A DNA stretch of 23,088 nt from Bacillota bacterium (GTDB lineage Bacteria; Bacillota; Clostridia; Oscillospirales; Acutalibacteraceae): positions 1-23,088 of the forward strand of contig JAEWRF010000021.1 of NCBI GenBank assembly GCA_023460155.1, read 5' to 3'. A program made the translations under genes and the position numbers. Under the pieces are notes generated by a model, which did no database searches, was not told where the DNA came from, and saw nothing but the letters and a program-made list of their open reading frames with translations. Position 1 is the stretch's first letter, and each line of letters begins with the position of its first letter. Positions 13,836 through 21,906 of the stretch are shown one piece after another.

Positions 13836-14038
13836 ACGAAAAGGATCCGGAACTGTTAGCAGTAAAATGCTGCTACGGCCACCTTGGGGGAATGCTGGGG
13901 GACCGGCTGTTCGACCGCATGCTGGAGCTCGGCTGGTTCCGACGGGACGAAGACGAGCCAAAAGCTTTTTCACTTACCGAACTGGGAAAGGAAGAATTAA
14001 AAAAGCTGGGAGTCGATCTTACTAAAAGGAGAAAATAA
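13832..14038 (+). CDS. Small protein resembling the C-terminal half of ArsR-type regulators
   Basis: 68 residues. The segment AVKCCYGHLGGMLGDRLFDRMLELGW followed by FSLTELGKEELKKLGVDL resembles the C-terminal half of certain ArsR-family regulators. Those have a conserved C-x-x-x-x-x-HLAG-x-LG-type stretch and an L-T-x-x-G-x-x-x-L wing, normally behind a winged helix-turn-helix. Here the N-terminal DNA-binding half is absent, so it may be an orphan sensor or dimerisation module. GGAGG lies upstream of the ATG and the frame overlaps TetR by four bases. Comparison is from memory of family patterns, so the assignment is tentative, but the gene itself is well supported by coupling and ribosome site. 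Confidence 0.82.
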   Translation: MNEKDPELLAVKCCYGHLGGMLGDRLFDRMLELGWFRRDEDEPKAFSLTELGKEELKKLGVDLTKRRK

Positions 14039-14039
14039 C

Positions 14040-14294
14040 ATGAATGTGAAAACCTGTAGCGCCTGCGGAATGCCCATGACAAAGCCGTCGGATTTTGCTC
14101 TTGGTGACGAAAGCAAAGATTACTGCAAATACTGTGCCAGGCCCGACGGCAGCATGCAGTCCTACCCGGAAAAGCTGGAGGGCACCATCGGATTTCTGAT
14201 CCGCACGCAGGGCCTTGATCCGGAGGCCGCGCGCCAGCTTGCCGTCCGCACGCTGGCGAAACTGCCTGCCTGGAAAGAAACCAAAACGGATTGA
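14040..14294 (+). CDS. Putative zinc-ribbon protein
   Basis: 84 residues. Cys6-x-x-Cys9 (CSACGMPM) and Cys29-x-x-Cys32 (YCKYCARPDG), with GDESKDYCKYC between and around them, match the short zinc-ribbon family annotated as putative zinc ribbon domain. The C-terminal half is helical (PEKLEGTIGFLIRTQGLDPEAARQ), as in many members. The start ATG has AAAGGAG about eight bases upstream and lies one base after the previous stop. It is the last gene of the TetR operon. The family is often encoded near TetR or MerR regulators, but its role is unknown. Confidence 0.88.
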   Translation: MNVKTCSACGMPMTKPSDFALGDESKDYCKYCARPDGSMQSYPEKLEGTIGFLIRTQGLDPEAARQLAVRTLAKLPAWKETKTD

Positions 14295-14309
14295 AACGCG
14301 CTCACGCAT

Positions 14310-14349
14310 AAAACGGCTCGGAAACCAAAACAGGTTTCCGAGCCGTTTT
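14310..14349. terminator. Bidirectional terminator
   Basis: A perfect 17-bp inverted repeat with a 6-base loop. The arms start with AAAA and end with TTTT, so it serves both the TetR operon (plus) and the LuxR/MalT-like gene (minus). Confidence 0.92.
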
Positions 14350-14362
14350 ACATCCAAAGGAT

Positions 14363-16987
14363 TTATGAGATCAGACCCCTCTTTTTCCCTTCCGCAACCG
14401 CCATCATCCGGGAGGAAACCCCAAGCTTTCCGAAAATGCTCAGCACATGGGTCTTGACGGTGGCCTGTGAGATACACAGCGCATCCGCGATTTCCCGGTT
14501 TGTGATTCCGCGCGCCAGCTCGCTGAGAACCTCCGTTTCGCGTGCCGAAAGGACTTCCTGCTCCTTCGGCGCGTTGCCGGAATCGCAGACGGCAGCGATC
14601 TCCCTCAGAAAGCTCATTTCCGCCGCGCTCAGGGAATTTCTCCCCGCCGCCTGGGCCAGAAGCTCCCGCAGGAAAGGAAGGAGGGATGCCCGGTCCAGAT
14701 AGAACGGCATAAGGTTGTGGTCCTTCTGCGCGTAATAAACCGCCTCGTACAGCAGATTGCGAATTTCCCTCTGACGGGCAGCCGTTTCCGGGGCCGAGCG
14801 CAAAATCAGGATCTTTTGAAGTCCTGCTTCCACAAGCCGGAGCCGGTTGCCGTGCGCACGCGAAAAAGTCAGCACTTCCTCCGTCTTTTTCAGTGCCTCC
14901 TCCGCCTGCCCGCGGCCAAACAGAATGCGGGCGCGCAGCAGAATCATAAACGGCTGTGAGCGGTAATTATCGCTGCGCTCAAGCTCCTCCAGAAAGCGGT
15001 CGGCAAGCTCATCCGAAAGCCGGCCTGCGCAGGCAAGGTCCTGAAGCAGGCGTTCCAGATTAAGCACACCGAAGGTCGGGTATTCCGACCGAAGCGCCTC
15101 CACCATGACGCTTCCGGATTCATTATCCCCGCATAAGAACTTCATTTCGGCCTGATGGTATACCAGCGTCATATGGGCAATATTCAGACTGATGTGCTGC
15201 TCCTCTATCAGGCGTGCGGCCTTTTCCAAAGTTTCTTCCGCTTTTTGCAGCTCCATCTTCCGCATATAGACTCCGGTCAGTCCGAAGCAGAAATTAACTT
15301 CGGCACCCGCAACCATCTGCGGAGACCGGCTCAGCTCCCCGGATTTCGCATACCAGGTCAGGCTGTCGTTGAGATTCCCGATTTCTTCACAGATCTGCGC
15401 CATCTGATTGCAGGCGAAGAGCTCGACGAAGGCGTTTATCCCCGTGCAGAGCTGCAGGGCCTTTCGGGCACAGTACTCTGATTCTTCATACTGTGCGCGA
15501 TTCAGCAGTGCCACCGAATTTTCCACAAGAAGCATAGCCTTCGGAACCGGACCGAACGGTACGCCGTCGATCTGCTCCGCCGTAAGCGTATGGTATTCCG
15601 GCAGCCCGAAGTTCTCGCCTGAAAAATACTTTGCTGCAAACTGCATCGCGCGGGAAACGTCGGTATTCTTGTAGTGTTCCTGGAATTTTTCATACAGATC
15701 GCGGCAGCGCCCAAGGTTGAAATTTCCGAAATTGTAAAGAAAGCACTGCGCCACAAGATCCGGTTCCAGAATCAGCCGTTCCTCAGGCACCCGGTCGAGG
15801 TAGCTCCAGGACTCCACCCGCCCATTCATGGACTTTGCCACACGAAGAACACTTTCAAAATCCTTTGCGGCACAGAACTCCCTCAATGCTTCCGCGCAGT
15901 CCCTCTGCCGTTCGAAAGCCTCCGCAGCCTTTTTGTGAAGCGACTGCTTAACAGGATCCGGCAGGCGCGAAAACTGCTGGAGCAGGTATTCGCTCAGAAT
16001 ATTGTGGTAGCGGAAAATCCGGTTCTGCTCGTCGACGCAGATAATGAAAAGGTTTTTCCGCGTGAGGGCTTCCACCATCTCATTGAACCGTTCCTCGGAA
16101 AAGTCTTCCAAAAGGGCGGAGCAGATTTCTGCGTTGAAATAGGAAAGAAACCCGGTTCGCGTCAGAAAATCCCGCTCTTCCCGCGTCAGGGATTTAAAGA
16201 CCTCCCGGTTCAGGTATTCGGCCGCGATTCCGCCGCCTGCGCGCAGCAGGCGGCCGGAATTTTGCCCCGCCGCGCGGGCGGCGGCCGCAAGCTGCAGCCC
16301 GCCGATCCAGCCTTCCGCATAGGCGTTAAGCCGCTCCAGTTCCTCCGTACTGCCGGAAAGGCCGAGGGTCCGCCTCAGGAATTCGGTTCCCTCCTCCGGC
16401 AAAAGCCGCATCTGGTTCCCGTCCAGAAAAAGCAGACGGCCGGATACCGCCAGAGGCCCAAGATAAACGGGAGGATCCTCCCGCGACAGCATAAAAATAT
16501 GAAAATTTTCCGGCATGTTCCCAATGAAGAACTCCAGCGTACGGGTCAGGGCCGCGTCCGAAATGCAGTGCACGTCGTCGAGCACCAGATAGCGGTCTTC
16601 CCCGCTGCACAGCCGGTTAATCAGCGGAACCAGAAGTTCTTCCATATGGGAGACCTCGGGGTTTGAGCCCATCAGTGCAAGAAAATCGCCGTCACCGCCC
16701 AGAAAAGGCTGAACGGCCGCGGTAAAATAGAGCCAGAATGAGCAGACGTTGGTGTTTGAGGCATCCAGCGACAGCCAGCCGACATTTTTGAGGCCCGTTT
16801 CCCGGAGGAAGGAGGAAAGCAGTGTCGTTTTCCCGGTGCCGGCTCCCCCGCGCACGAAAATCACGCTCAGGTCGGCGCACCGGGAGAGCTGATGGAACAA
16901 AGCCCTGCGCACCACATAGTTTTTGCGGGGGGCCGGAATTTTCAGTTTTGTGGAAAGAAGCAGCGCATCGGATGCAAATTCCATCAT
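14363..16987 (-). CDS. MalT-like STAND ATPase / LuxR-type regulator
   Basis: A large ATP-dependent transcription activator of 874 residues. The N-terminal NTPase has Walker A GGAGTGKTT (residues 47-55) and Walker B YLVLDDVH (about 133-140), followed by the ML-S-R-E-DPP segment typical of MalT-like STAND proteins. The middle 400 residues are helical TPR-like repeats, the expected inducer-sensing superhelix. The last 65 residues are a LuxR helix-turn-helix (LSARETEVLSELARGITNREIADAL, CISQATVKTHVLSIFGKL). The ATG was chosen because GGAGG lies seven bases before it; the outer GTG abuts that site. It follows an ABC exporter operon by 81 bp on the same strand and probably belongs to it. The inducer is unknown. 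Confidence 0.94.
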   Translation of the reverse strand: MMEFASDALLLSTKLKIPAPRKNYVVRRALFHQLSRCADLSVIFVRGGAGTGKTTLLSSFLRETGLKNVGWLSLDASNTNVCSFWLYFTAAVQPFLGGDGDFLALMGSNPEVSHMEELLVPLINRLCSGEDRYLVLDDVHCISDAALTRTLEFFIGNMPENFHIFMLSREDPPVYLGPLAVSGRLLFLDGNQMRLLPEEGTEFLRRTLGLSGSTEELERLNAYAEGWIGGLQLAAAARAAGQNSGRLLRAGGGIAAEYLNREVFKSLTREERDFLTRTGFLSYFNAEICSALLEDFSEERFNEMVEALTRKNLFIICVDEQNRIFRYHNILSEYLLQQFSRLPDPVKQSLHKKAAEAFERQRDCAEALREFCAAKDFESVLRVAKSMNGRVESWSYLDRVPEERLILEPDLVAQCFLYNFGNFNLGRCRDLYEKFQEHYKNTDVSRAMQFAAKYFSGENFGLPEYHTLTAEQIDGVPFGPVPKAMLLVENSVALLNRAQYEESEYCARKALQLCTGINAFVELFACNQMAQICEEIGNLNDSLTWYAKSGELSRSPQMVAGAEVNFCFGLTGVYMRKMELQKAEETLEKAARLIEEQHISLNIAHMTLVYHQAEMKFLCGDNESGSVMVEALRSEYPTFGVLNLERLLQDLACAGRLSDELADRFLEELERSDNYRSQPFMILLRARILFGRGQAEEALKKTEEVLTFSRAHGNRLRLVEAGLQKILILRSAPETAARQREIRNLLYEAVYYAQKDHNLMPFYLDRASLLPFLRELLAQAAGRNSLSAAEMSFLREIAAVCDSGNAPKEQEVLSARETEVLSELARGITNREIADALCISQATVKTHVLSIFGKLGVSSRMMAVAEGKKRGLIS

Positions 16988-17068
16988 TTTCTTTCCTCCC
17001 ACGCAATCAAATCACAATCATTGTATTCTCATCCGACTTTTTTGGCAAGAGAGAAACCCGCCCGGGCT

Positions 17069-18052
17069 CTATGTTCTTTTGACATACATCCGCCGCAGCA
17101 CCGAGCAGGAAACGACGAACAGGGCAAGTGAAAACAGAACCGCATAAAGAATCGAACCGGCGCTTCGCCAGCCCGCGCCGTTTTGCAGCGCCTGCGCGAA
17201 ATCCAGGATTGCTTTTTGCGGCAGAAGACGGATCACACGGTCCAGTACTGTGTTGTTTTTACTGAACGAATAAAAGCTCCCCGCCAGAACCGAGGTGAGC
17301 ACGGTTACGGAATTGCCCAGCATATTTGCGTTATCCGGCTTGCGGATGAGGGTGTTCAGCAGAAGCGCGAAGGAAATCCCAAGAAAACCGAGCACGGCCA
17401 TCAGGCCCGCATACTGCAGAATGGTGAAGCCGATATTCCAGCCAATCTGCTTTAAAATGACGAGCAGGAGAAACTCCGGCAGTAAAAACGAGAGACCATA
17501 TACGCAGTGTGCCGTGAGATAGCACCCGAAGGAGGTGGGCGACGCGGCAATGCGGCTCAGCTGGCCCTGCTCCTTATCGTCCGCAAAAGCGTACAAATTC
17601 GCAAAGGCGAGCATCAGCACAAACATCATCATGAACCCGATGATGTTGACGCCCACGCCGCGGTCCGTCTGGTCGGCGGGGATCTGCGCGTCAGGATTGT
17701 TCAAAAGCAGGAGGATCATCTTTTTGTAATCCTCGCTGCGCAGGGTTTCAATCTGGTAGGCGCCGTTTTTGGAAGGCGTGACATAGGCGTCGTACCGCTG
17801 CTTGACCATCTCCGAATACGGCGGCTTTTCCGGCAGGACTGTAATATCAAGCAGGCGCGAACTTTTCGGCAGGCCGGCGGACGACGGATTCGCGGAAACC
17901 ACTACGACATGTCCCTTGACCTGCTGAACACCCGTCATGTAAACAGCGAACAGCATGGAAGCCAGCGTGACCACCGTGATCAGAATCAGCGGACCGATCC
18001 GCGGTACCGTGCGGTAATAGTTATTCTTCAGCACCGATAAAAAAGTCCTCAC
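17069..18052 (-). CDS. ABC-2 exporter permease, second subunit
   Basis: 327 residues. One N-terminal helix (PLILITVVTLASMLFAVYM) is followed by an extracytoplasmic domain of about 120 residues, then five helices with an ABC-2 core (ADDKEQGQLSRIAASPTSFGCYLTAH, LPQKAILDFAQAL). The start is GTG after GGAGG at seven bases; longer frames run into the neighbour. The GTG overlaps the preceding gene's stop by four bases, so the two permeases are coupled and probably form a heterodimer with the upstream ATPase. It ends 81 bp before the LuxR/MalT-like start. Cargo is unknown. Confidence 0.92.
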   Translation of the reverse strand: MRTFLSVLKNNYYRTVPRIGPLILITVVTLASMLFAVYMTGVQQVKGHVVVVSANPSSAGLPKSSRLLDITVLPEKPPYSEMVKQRYDAYVTPSKNGAYQIETLRSEDYKKMILLLLNNPDAQIPADQTDRGVGVNIIGFMMMFVLMLAFANLYAFADDKEQGQLSRIAASPTSFGCYLTAHCVYGLSFLLPEFLLLVILKQIGWNIGFTILQYAGLMAVLGFLGISFALLLNTLIRKPDNANMLGNSVTVLTSVLAGSFYSFSKNNTVLDRVIRLLPQKAILDFAQALQNGAGWRSAGSILYAVLFSLALFVVSCSVLRRMYVKRT

Positions 18053-18789
18053 AGATAATCCTCCGTTCTGAAAGACAGGCGGCAGCCCAGCACAAGCAAA
18101 ACCGAAACGGCGGCCGCGCCGACCCAAACCGGCCCGAAATAGGCAAGGCTGTTGTCACAGGCAATGGAAAAGAACGCGTCGTTCAGCCATTTGACGGGCG
18201 ACAGGCGCGAAGCGAAAGCCAGCGCGTTCCCCATTCCGTCCAGGGAAAAGAAGGAGCCCCCGAGAACGCTCAGCAGGCTGATCAGATTGCTCAGCAGCAT
18301 ACTGGTTGTTTCTTCGCAGTGGAACACACAGCAGAAAAAGATTCCCAGAGCCGCGGCGGCAAATTCAACCGGCACCATCAGCAGAATGAAAAAGATGGGC
18401 TGATTTCCGAGCGTGACATGCAAGAGTGGGCAGAGCACGGCGAGCAGCACAAGATGGAGACTGTAATCAAACAGAAACGATGACAGAATCTTTGAGAAAT
18501 AGATGGGGAATCCGCCCACCGGCGAATAAATGATCCGCAGATTCGGGCGCTTGATGTCGCGCTCCATAAAACAGTTGGAGGCGGTCATCGCTCCGTTGAG
18601 CATGCCATACACCATAAACGTAACCGTGTAATACTGATAGGCATTTTTGCTGTCGGCAAAATTTCCTCCGCACAAAAAGCCCAGAATCAGGATCATCAGC
18701 GCGGCAAAAGCTGTGTTGTAACCGACCAGCACGGGATTTTTAAAAAGATTGGCAAAGTCCATCCAAAAGATTGAGCAAAAGCGGCGCAT
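18049..18789 (-). CDS. ABC-2 exporter permease, first subunit
   Basis: A 246-residue membrane protein with six predicted helices and no large external loop. After FWMDFANLFKNPVLVGYN, helix one spans about residues 24-40. The ABC-2 signature region reads ERDIKRPNLRIIYSPVGGFPIYFSKIL, and the last helix (AAAVSVLLVLGC) precedes a short basic tail. The ATG lies 16 bp after the ATPase stop, and the end overlaps the next permease by four bases. The two permeases differ in size and loop structure, pointing to a heteromeric exporter. Confidence 0.92.
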   Translation of the reverse strand: MRRFCSIFWMDFANLFKNPVLVGYNTAFAALMILILGFLCGGNFADSKNAYQYYTVTFMVYGMLNGAMTASNCFMERDIKRPNLRIIYSPVGGFPIYFSKILSSFLFDYSLHLVLLAVLCPLLHVTLGNQPIFFILLMVPVEFAAAALGIFFCCVFHCEETTSMLLSNLISLLSVLGGSFFSLDGMGNALAFASRLSPVKWLNDAFFSIACDNSLAYFGPVWVGAAAVSVLLVLGCRLSFRTEDYL

Positions 18790-18805
18790 TTCTCATTCCT
18801 CCGTT

Positions 18806-19744
18806 TCAATCGCGGAGCTTGCGGCCGGTCAGCTTCAGAAAAACCGTTTCCAGACTCGCAGCCTCACTCACAATGTTTCGGATCCGCTCTCCGCGGTCGC
18901 TCAGCAGAGCGATGATACGGTCAAGATTCTCCACTTGACGCAGCGACGTGATCTCAATGGTGTCGCCTTCGATTTTAACCGATTTCACGCCTTCCACCGC
19001 AAAAAATTCGTTCTTCGCGATCTTTCCGTTTTCCTCCACCTGAATGGTATAGTGCTTTTCGTTTTCGACCTCTTCCTTCAGACTCTCCTTGGTTCCCTCG
19101 GCGATGATGGCTCCGTGATCCATAATAATGATGCGGGAAGAAATCGCTTCGACCTCCTCCATATAATGAGTGGTGTAAATTACGGTCATGCCGCCGTTCT
19201 GCAGCTTGCGGATCGACTCAAGAATATGGTTTCGGCTCTGCGGGTCAATCCCGACGGTCGGCTCGTCCATGATGACAAGCTCGGGGTGGTGCGCAATGGC
19301 GCAGGCAATGTTGAGCCGCCGCTTCATTCCGCCGGAAAAAGTCTTGACCTTGTCGTTTCTCCGGTCGTCAAGGCCGGCGAACGCAAGGGCCTCATCCACC
19401 GCTTTTGTCAGCGCTGCACCGTGCAGGCCGTAAAGGGAAGTGAAAAAGCGCAGGTTTCGCTCAGCGCTCAGTTCTTCATAAAGAGAGATATCCTGCGGGA
19501 CGATGCCGAGCGACTGTTTGTACGCGCGCAGGCGGCGGTTGAGCCTTGTGCCTTTGAAATACAGCTCCCCGCCGTCGCTGCCGAGCGCCGCCGTAAGGAT
19601 GTTGATGGTCGTGCTTTTCCCCGCGCCGTTCGGCCCGAGAATGCAAAGCACCTCACCCTGCCGAACCTCAAAGCTGATGCCCCTGAGGACTTGTTTTTCT
19701 TTAAAGCTTTTTGTCAAATTTTTAACCGTGAGCAAATTTTCCAT
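18806..19744 (-). CDS. ABC exporter ATP-binding protein
   Basis: 312 residues. Walker A GPNGAGKST (37-45), Q-loop Gln84, signature FSGGM (136-140), Walker B LVIMDEP (156-162) and switch His193 in TTHYMEEVEA are all intact. The signature's FSGGM instead of LSGGQ is typical of the ABC-2 exporter group (CcmA/DrrA/NatA). A C-terminal extension with LRQVENLDRIIALLSDRGERI follows. The ATG giving MENLLTVKN was chosen with AGGAG nine bases away; the earlier in-frame ATG directly abuts that site. It is the first gene of a likely four-gene operon with two permeases and the MalT-like regulator. No clear promoter is seen in the 43 bp between its start and the neighbouring terminator, although a TATGAT could be a -10. 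Confidence 0.95.
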   Translation of the reverse strand: MENLLTVKNLTKSFKEKQVLRGISFEVRQGEVLCILGPNGAGKSTTINILTAALGSDGGELYFKGTRLNRRLRAYKQSLGIVPQDISLYEELSAERNLRFFTSLYGLHGAALTKAVDEALAFAGLDDRRNDKVKTFSGGMKRRLNIACAIAHHPELVIMDEPTVGIDPQSRNHILESIRKLQNGGMTVIYTTHYMEEVEAISSRIIIMDHGAIIAEGTKESLKEEVENEKHYTIQVEENGKIAKNEFFAVEGVKSVKIEGDTIEITSLRQVENLDRIIALLSDRGERIRNIVSEAASLETVFLKLTGRKLRD

Positions 19745-19787
19745 CCGAATCATCTCCTGCTGTTTATCATACGGCAGTCAACCCCAT

Positions 19788-19828
19788 AAAAAAATCAACC
19801 GTTCGGATGATTCGAACGGTTGATTTTT
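19788..19828 (-). terminator. Terminator of the chemotaxis-protein gene
   Basis: A perfect 16-bp stem (AAAAATCAACCGTTCG with its complement) and a 7-base loop, with seven T on the minus side. It stands between the mcp stop and the ABC operon start. Confidence 0.93.
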
Positions 19829-19854
19829 ATAGAGTCCAGCAGAATCGCGGACTT

Positions 19855-21633
19855 TTATGCGTTTGCAGGCATTCCTTCCGCGGCTTCGGAAACTTCCTCC
19901 GCCGGATCTGCGTCCTGGTCCGGACTATGGGCCTCATTCGGTTCGGGTTCGCGGTCTTCTTTCAGCTGGAAGGTCTTTACCAGCTCGCTGAGCAGCCGGG
20001 CCTGGCCGGAAAGCTCTTCGCTCGCTGCCGCGCTTTCCTCCGCCGTGGCAGAATTGGTCTGGACGACGTTGGAAATCTGCTCCACGCCCGCGTTAACCTG
20101 CCGGATCGCATTGGACTGTTTCGCGGTCGCCTGAGAAATATTCTCCACCGTTTCCGAAACCGCCTTCGCGCTGTCGACCACACGGAGCAGGGCTTCCGCC
20201 GTGCTGCCAGTGATCTTCGTCCCCTTTTCTACCTGACCGACCGAATCCTGAATCAGCTTTGTCGTATCTTTTGCCGCCGCGGCGCTCTTGCTGGCAAGAT
20301 TTCGGACCTCGTCGGCGACAACCGCGAAGCCTTTTCCCGCATCCCCCGCGCGCGCAGCTTCCACCGCGGCGTTGAGGGCAAGGATGTTGGTCTGGAATGC
20401 AATGTCCTCGATTGTTTTAATGATTTTTGCGATCTGATTGGAAGAATTGCTGATCTGCTCCATCGCCTGAACCATCTGCTGCATCTGCCCGTTGCATCCG
20501 GCAATCTCGGACGTCACGGTATCAACGTTTTCGCTGGCGTGTCTGACGTGCTGGGCGTTTTCCCCAACCTGAGCAGAAATTTCCATCATCGTCGCGGAAA
20601 GCTCCTCCACAGAGCTGGCCTGCTCGGCTGCTCCTTGTGCCAGCCCCTGTGAAGCGTCGGAAACCTGACGGGAACCGGTGGAAACATTGTCGGCAGCCTG
20701 ACGGATCTGCGTAATCATCGCATTCATGGAGCTGACAATACCGGATATGGAATTCTTCAGATTGATGAAATCCCCCTTGTACTCCAGATCGGTATGGACC
20801 GTCAAATCGCCCTTCTCCACCTTTGCGAGGTTGGCGCTGATGTCGTTGATATAAGCGCGCAGGGAGGTTCCGGTCTTTTGGAACGCAGCGGCAAGTTTAC
20901 CGATTTCATCGGTGGTGTCGGCGGACATTTCGGTGCTCAGGTCTCCCTCCGCCATCTTTTCGGCGGCCAATACGAGCTTGTTCACCGGTCTGCTGATGCC
21001 GAGGGAAATAAGGACTGCGATAAAAGCGGAAAAAAGAACCGACAGCAAAATCACGACAGCAATCGCAGCTTCCGACACCCTTCCGCTTTTGTTCAGATCG
21101 GCCGTTATTTGATTTCCCGACGCGGTTTTCTCCTTGATCAGGGTATCAATTGCGTTTTGCACTACGGTTGCGCGGGGAATACAATTATCCTCAAGATATT
21201 TGTATGCTTCTTCCTTCTGGTCACCGTTTGCAAAGCTAACGACCTGCTCCCTGTAAAGCGAATACAGCTCCAGCGCCTTTCCAATCGTATTGTAATTACT
21301 CTTGTCCTTGTCTGTCTTCATGGCCGACTTCAGCTTGTTATATTCTTCCTGCAGCTGTTTGTTGGATTTATCCAGCTGATCTTGACTTTTCTCCATATCG
21401 GCTTTGTCCGTCTGAATGATCATATCGCGCGTCAAGGCAGCGTTGTTGTTAAAGACTGCACTGAAGTGCTCGATGTCACCCTGTGCAAAGCCGTAGTCCA
21501 CCAGCGCACTGGAATATTGTGAATTCATCGTAGCCATTTCGGCAAAGCCAACAATACCGCCCACACTTGAAATGATGGCTACCAAAAGAAAGGCTATCAT
21601 AAGTTTTTTCCCGATTTTCATGTTCCTCAGCAA
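19855..21633 (-). CDS. Transmembrane methyl-accepting chemotaxis protein (4HB-HAMP-MCP)
   Basis: 592 residues. TM1 spans residues 10-31 (KLMIAFLLVAIISSVGGIVGF). A four-helix-bundle sensor of about 155 residues follows, then TM2 (about 188-212), a HAMP domain (SRPVNKLVLAAEKMAEGDLS) and the long MCP coiled coil. Its conserved tip reads TNILALNAAVEAARAG and GKGFAVVADEVRNLA. The C-terminal tail is acidic and lacks a CheR-docking pentapeptide. The TTG start is preferred because GAGGAGG lies eight bases upstream; an ATG four codons later has only a weak close site. The ligand is unknown. It is the second MCP-type gene in the window and appears monocistronic, with its own leader and terminator. Confidence 0.95.
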   Translation of the reverse strand: MLRNMKIGKKLMIAFLLVAIISSVGGIVGFAEMATMNSQYSSALVDYGFAQGDIEHFSAVFNNNAALTRDMIIQTDKADMEKSQDQLDKSNKQLQEEYNKLKSAMKTDKDKSNYNTIGKALELYSLYREQVVSFANGDQKEEAYKYLEDNCIPRATVVQNAIDTLIKEKTASGNQITADLNKSGRVSEAAIAVVILLSVLFSAFIAVLISLGISRPVNKLVLAAEKMAEGDLSTEMSADTTDEIGKLAAAFQKTGTSLRAYINDISANLAKVEKGDLTVHTDLEYKGDFINLKNSISGIVSSMNAMITQIRQAADNVSTGSRQVSDASQGLAQGAAEQASSVEELSATMMEISAQVGENAQHVRHASENVDTVTSEIAGCNGQMQQMVQAMEQISNSSNQIAKIIKTIEDIAFQTNILALNAAVEAARAGDAGKGFAVVADEVRNLASKSAAAAKDTTKLIQDSVGQVEKGTKITGSTAEALLRVVDSAKAVSETVENISQATAKQSNAIRQVNAGVEQISNVVQTNSATAEESAAASEELSGQARLLSELVKTFQLKEDREPEPNEAHSPDQDADPAEEVSEAAEGMPANA

Positions 21634-21679
21634 AACAACGTCCTCCTCTTAATTCCGCATTCAGCTTCAGTTACACCGA

Positions 21680-21704
21680 TTGCGTTTTTTTAGCGATAAC
21701 GCAA
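21680..21704. repeat. Inverted repeat in the mcp leader
   Basis: TTGCGTT and AACGCAA with an 11-base loop, extendable by three pairs past one bulged base. It lies in the 5' untranslated region of the mcp gene about 47 bp before the start codon. It may be an mRNA stability hairpin or a regulator site. Confidence 0.5.
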
Positions 21705-21772
21705 CATCGCCAGTGAAATCTATCTTTCCAAGTATACGCTGATTTTTTTATCAAACATTTCCAGTTTAACAG

Positions 21773-21802
21773 ATTACAATTTTTTTGTATTATTTTTGTC
21801 AA
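21773..21802 (-). promoter_or_regulatory. Candidate promoter of the mcp gene
   Basis: Minus strand TTGACA, 18 bp, TGTAAT. The -35 is perfect and the -10 five of six. The leader would be about 130 bases, AT-rich and with one inverted repeat. A sigma-D type promoter, usual for motility genes, was not found. Confidence 0.5.
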
Positions 21803-21843
21803 TAGGCACCCTCAGGCAGTGCCGGGGATTTTCGTAGTACTAC

Positions 21844-21878
21844 AAAAAATGGGAGGAGCCGCAAAGCAGCCCCTCCCA
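21844..21878 (-). terminator. Terminator of the YwaF-type gene
   Basis: Minus strand TGGGAGG pairs with CCTCCCA, with an inner GCTGC/GCGGC helix, followed by six T. Confidence 0.92.
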
Positions 21879-21906
21879 ACCTATAAAAACCATGCGGCCA
21901 TCCGCA

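Noticed and set aside
19790..19828. T-arm-like GTTCG/CGAAC motif suggesting a tRNA
   Set aside because: It is the loop-proximal part of a perfect 16-bp terminator stem with flanking A and T tracts. No acceptor or anticodon arms exist.
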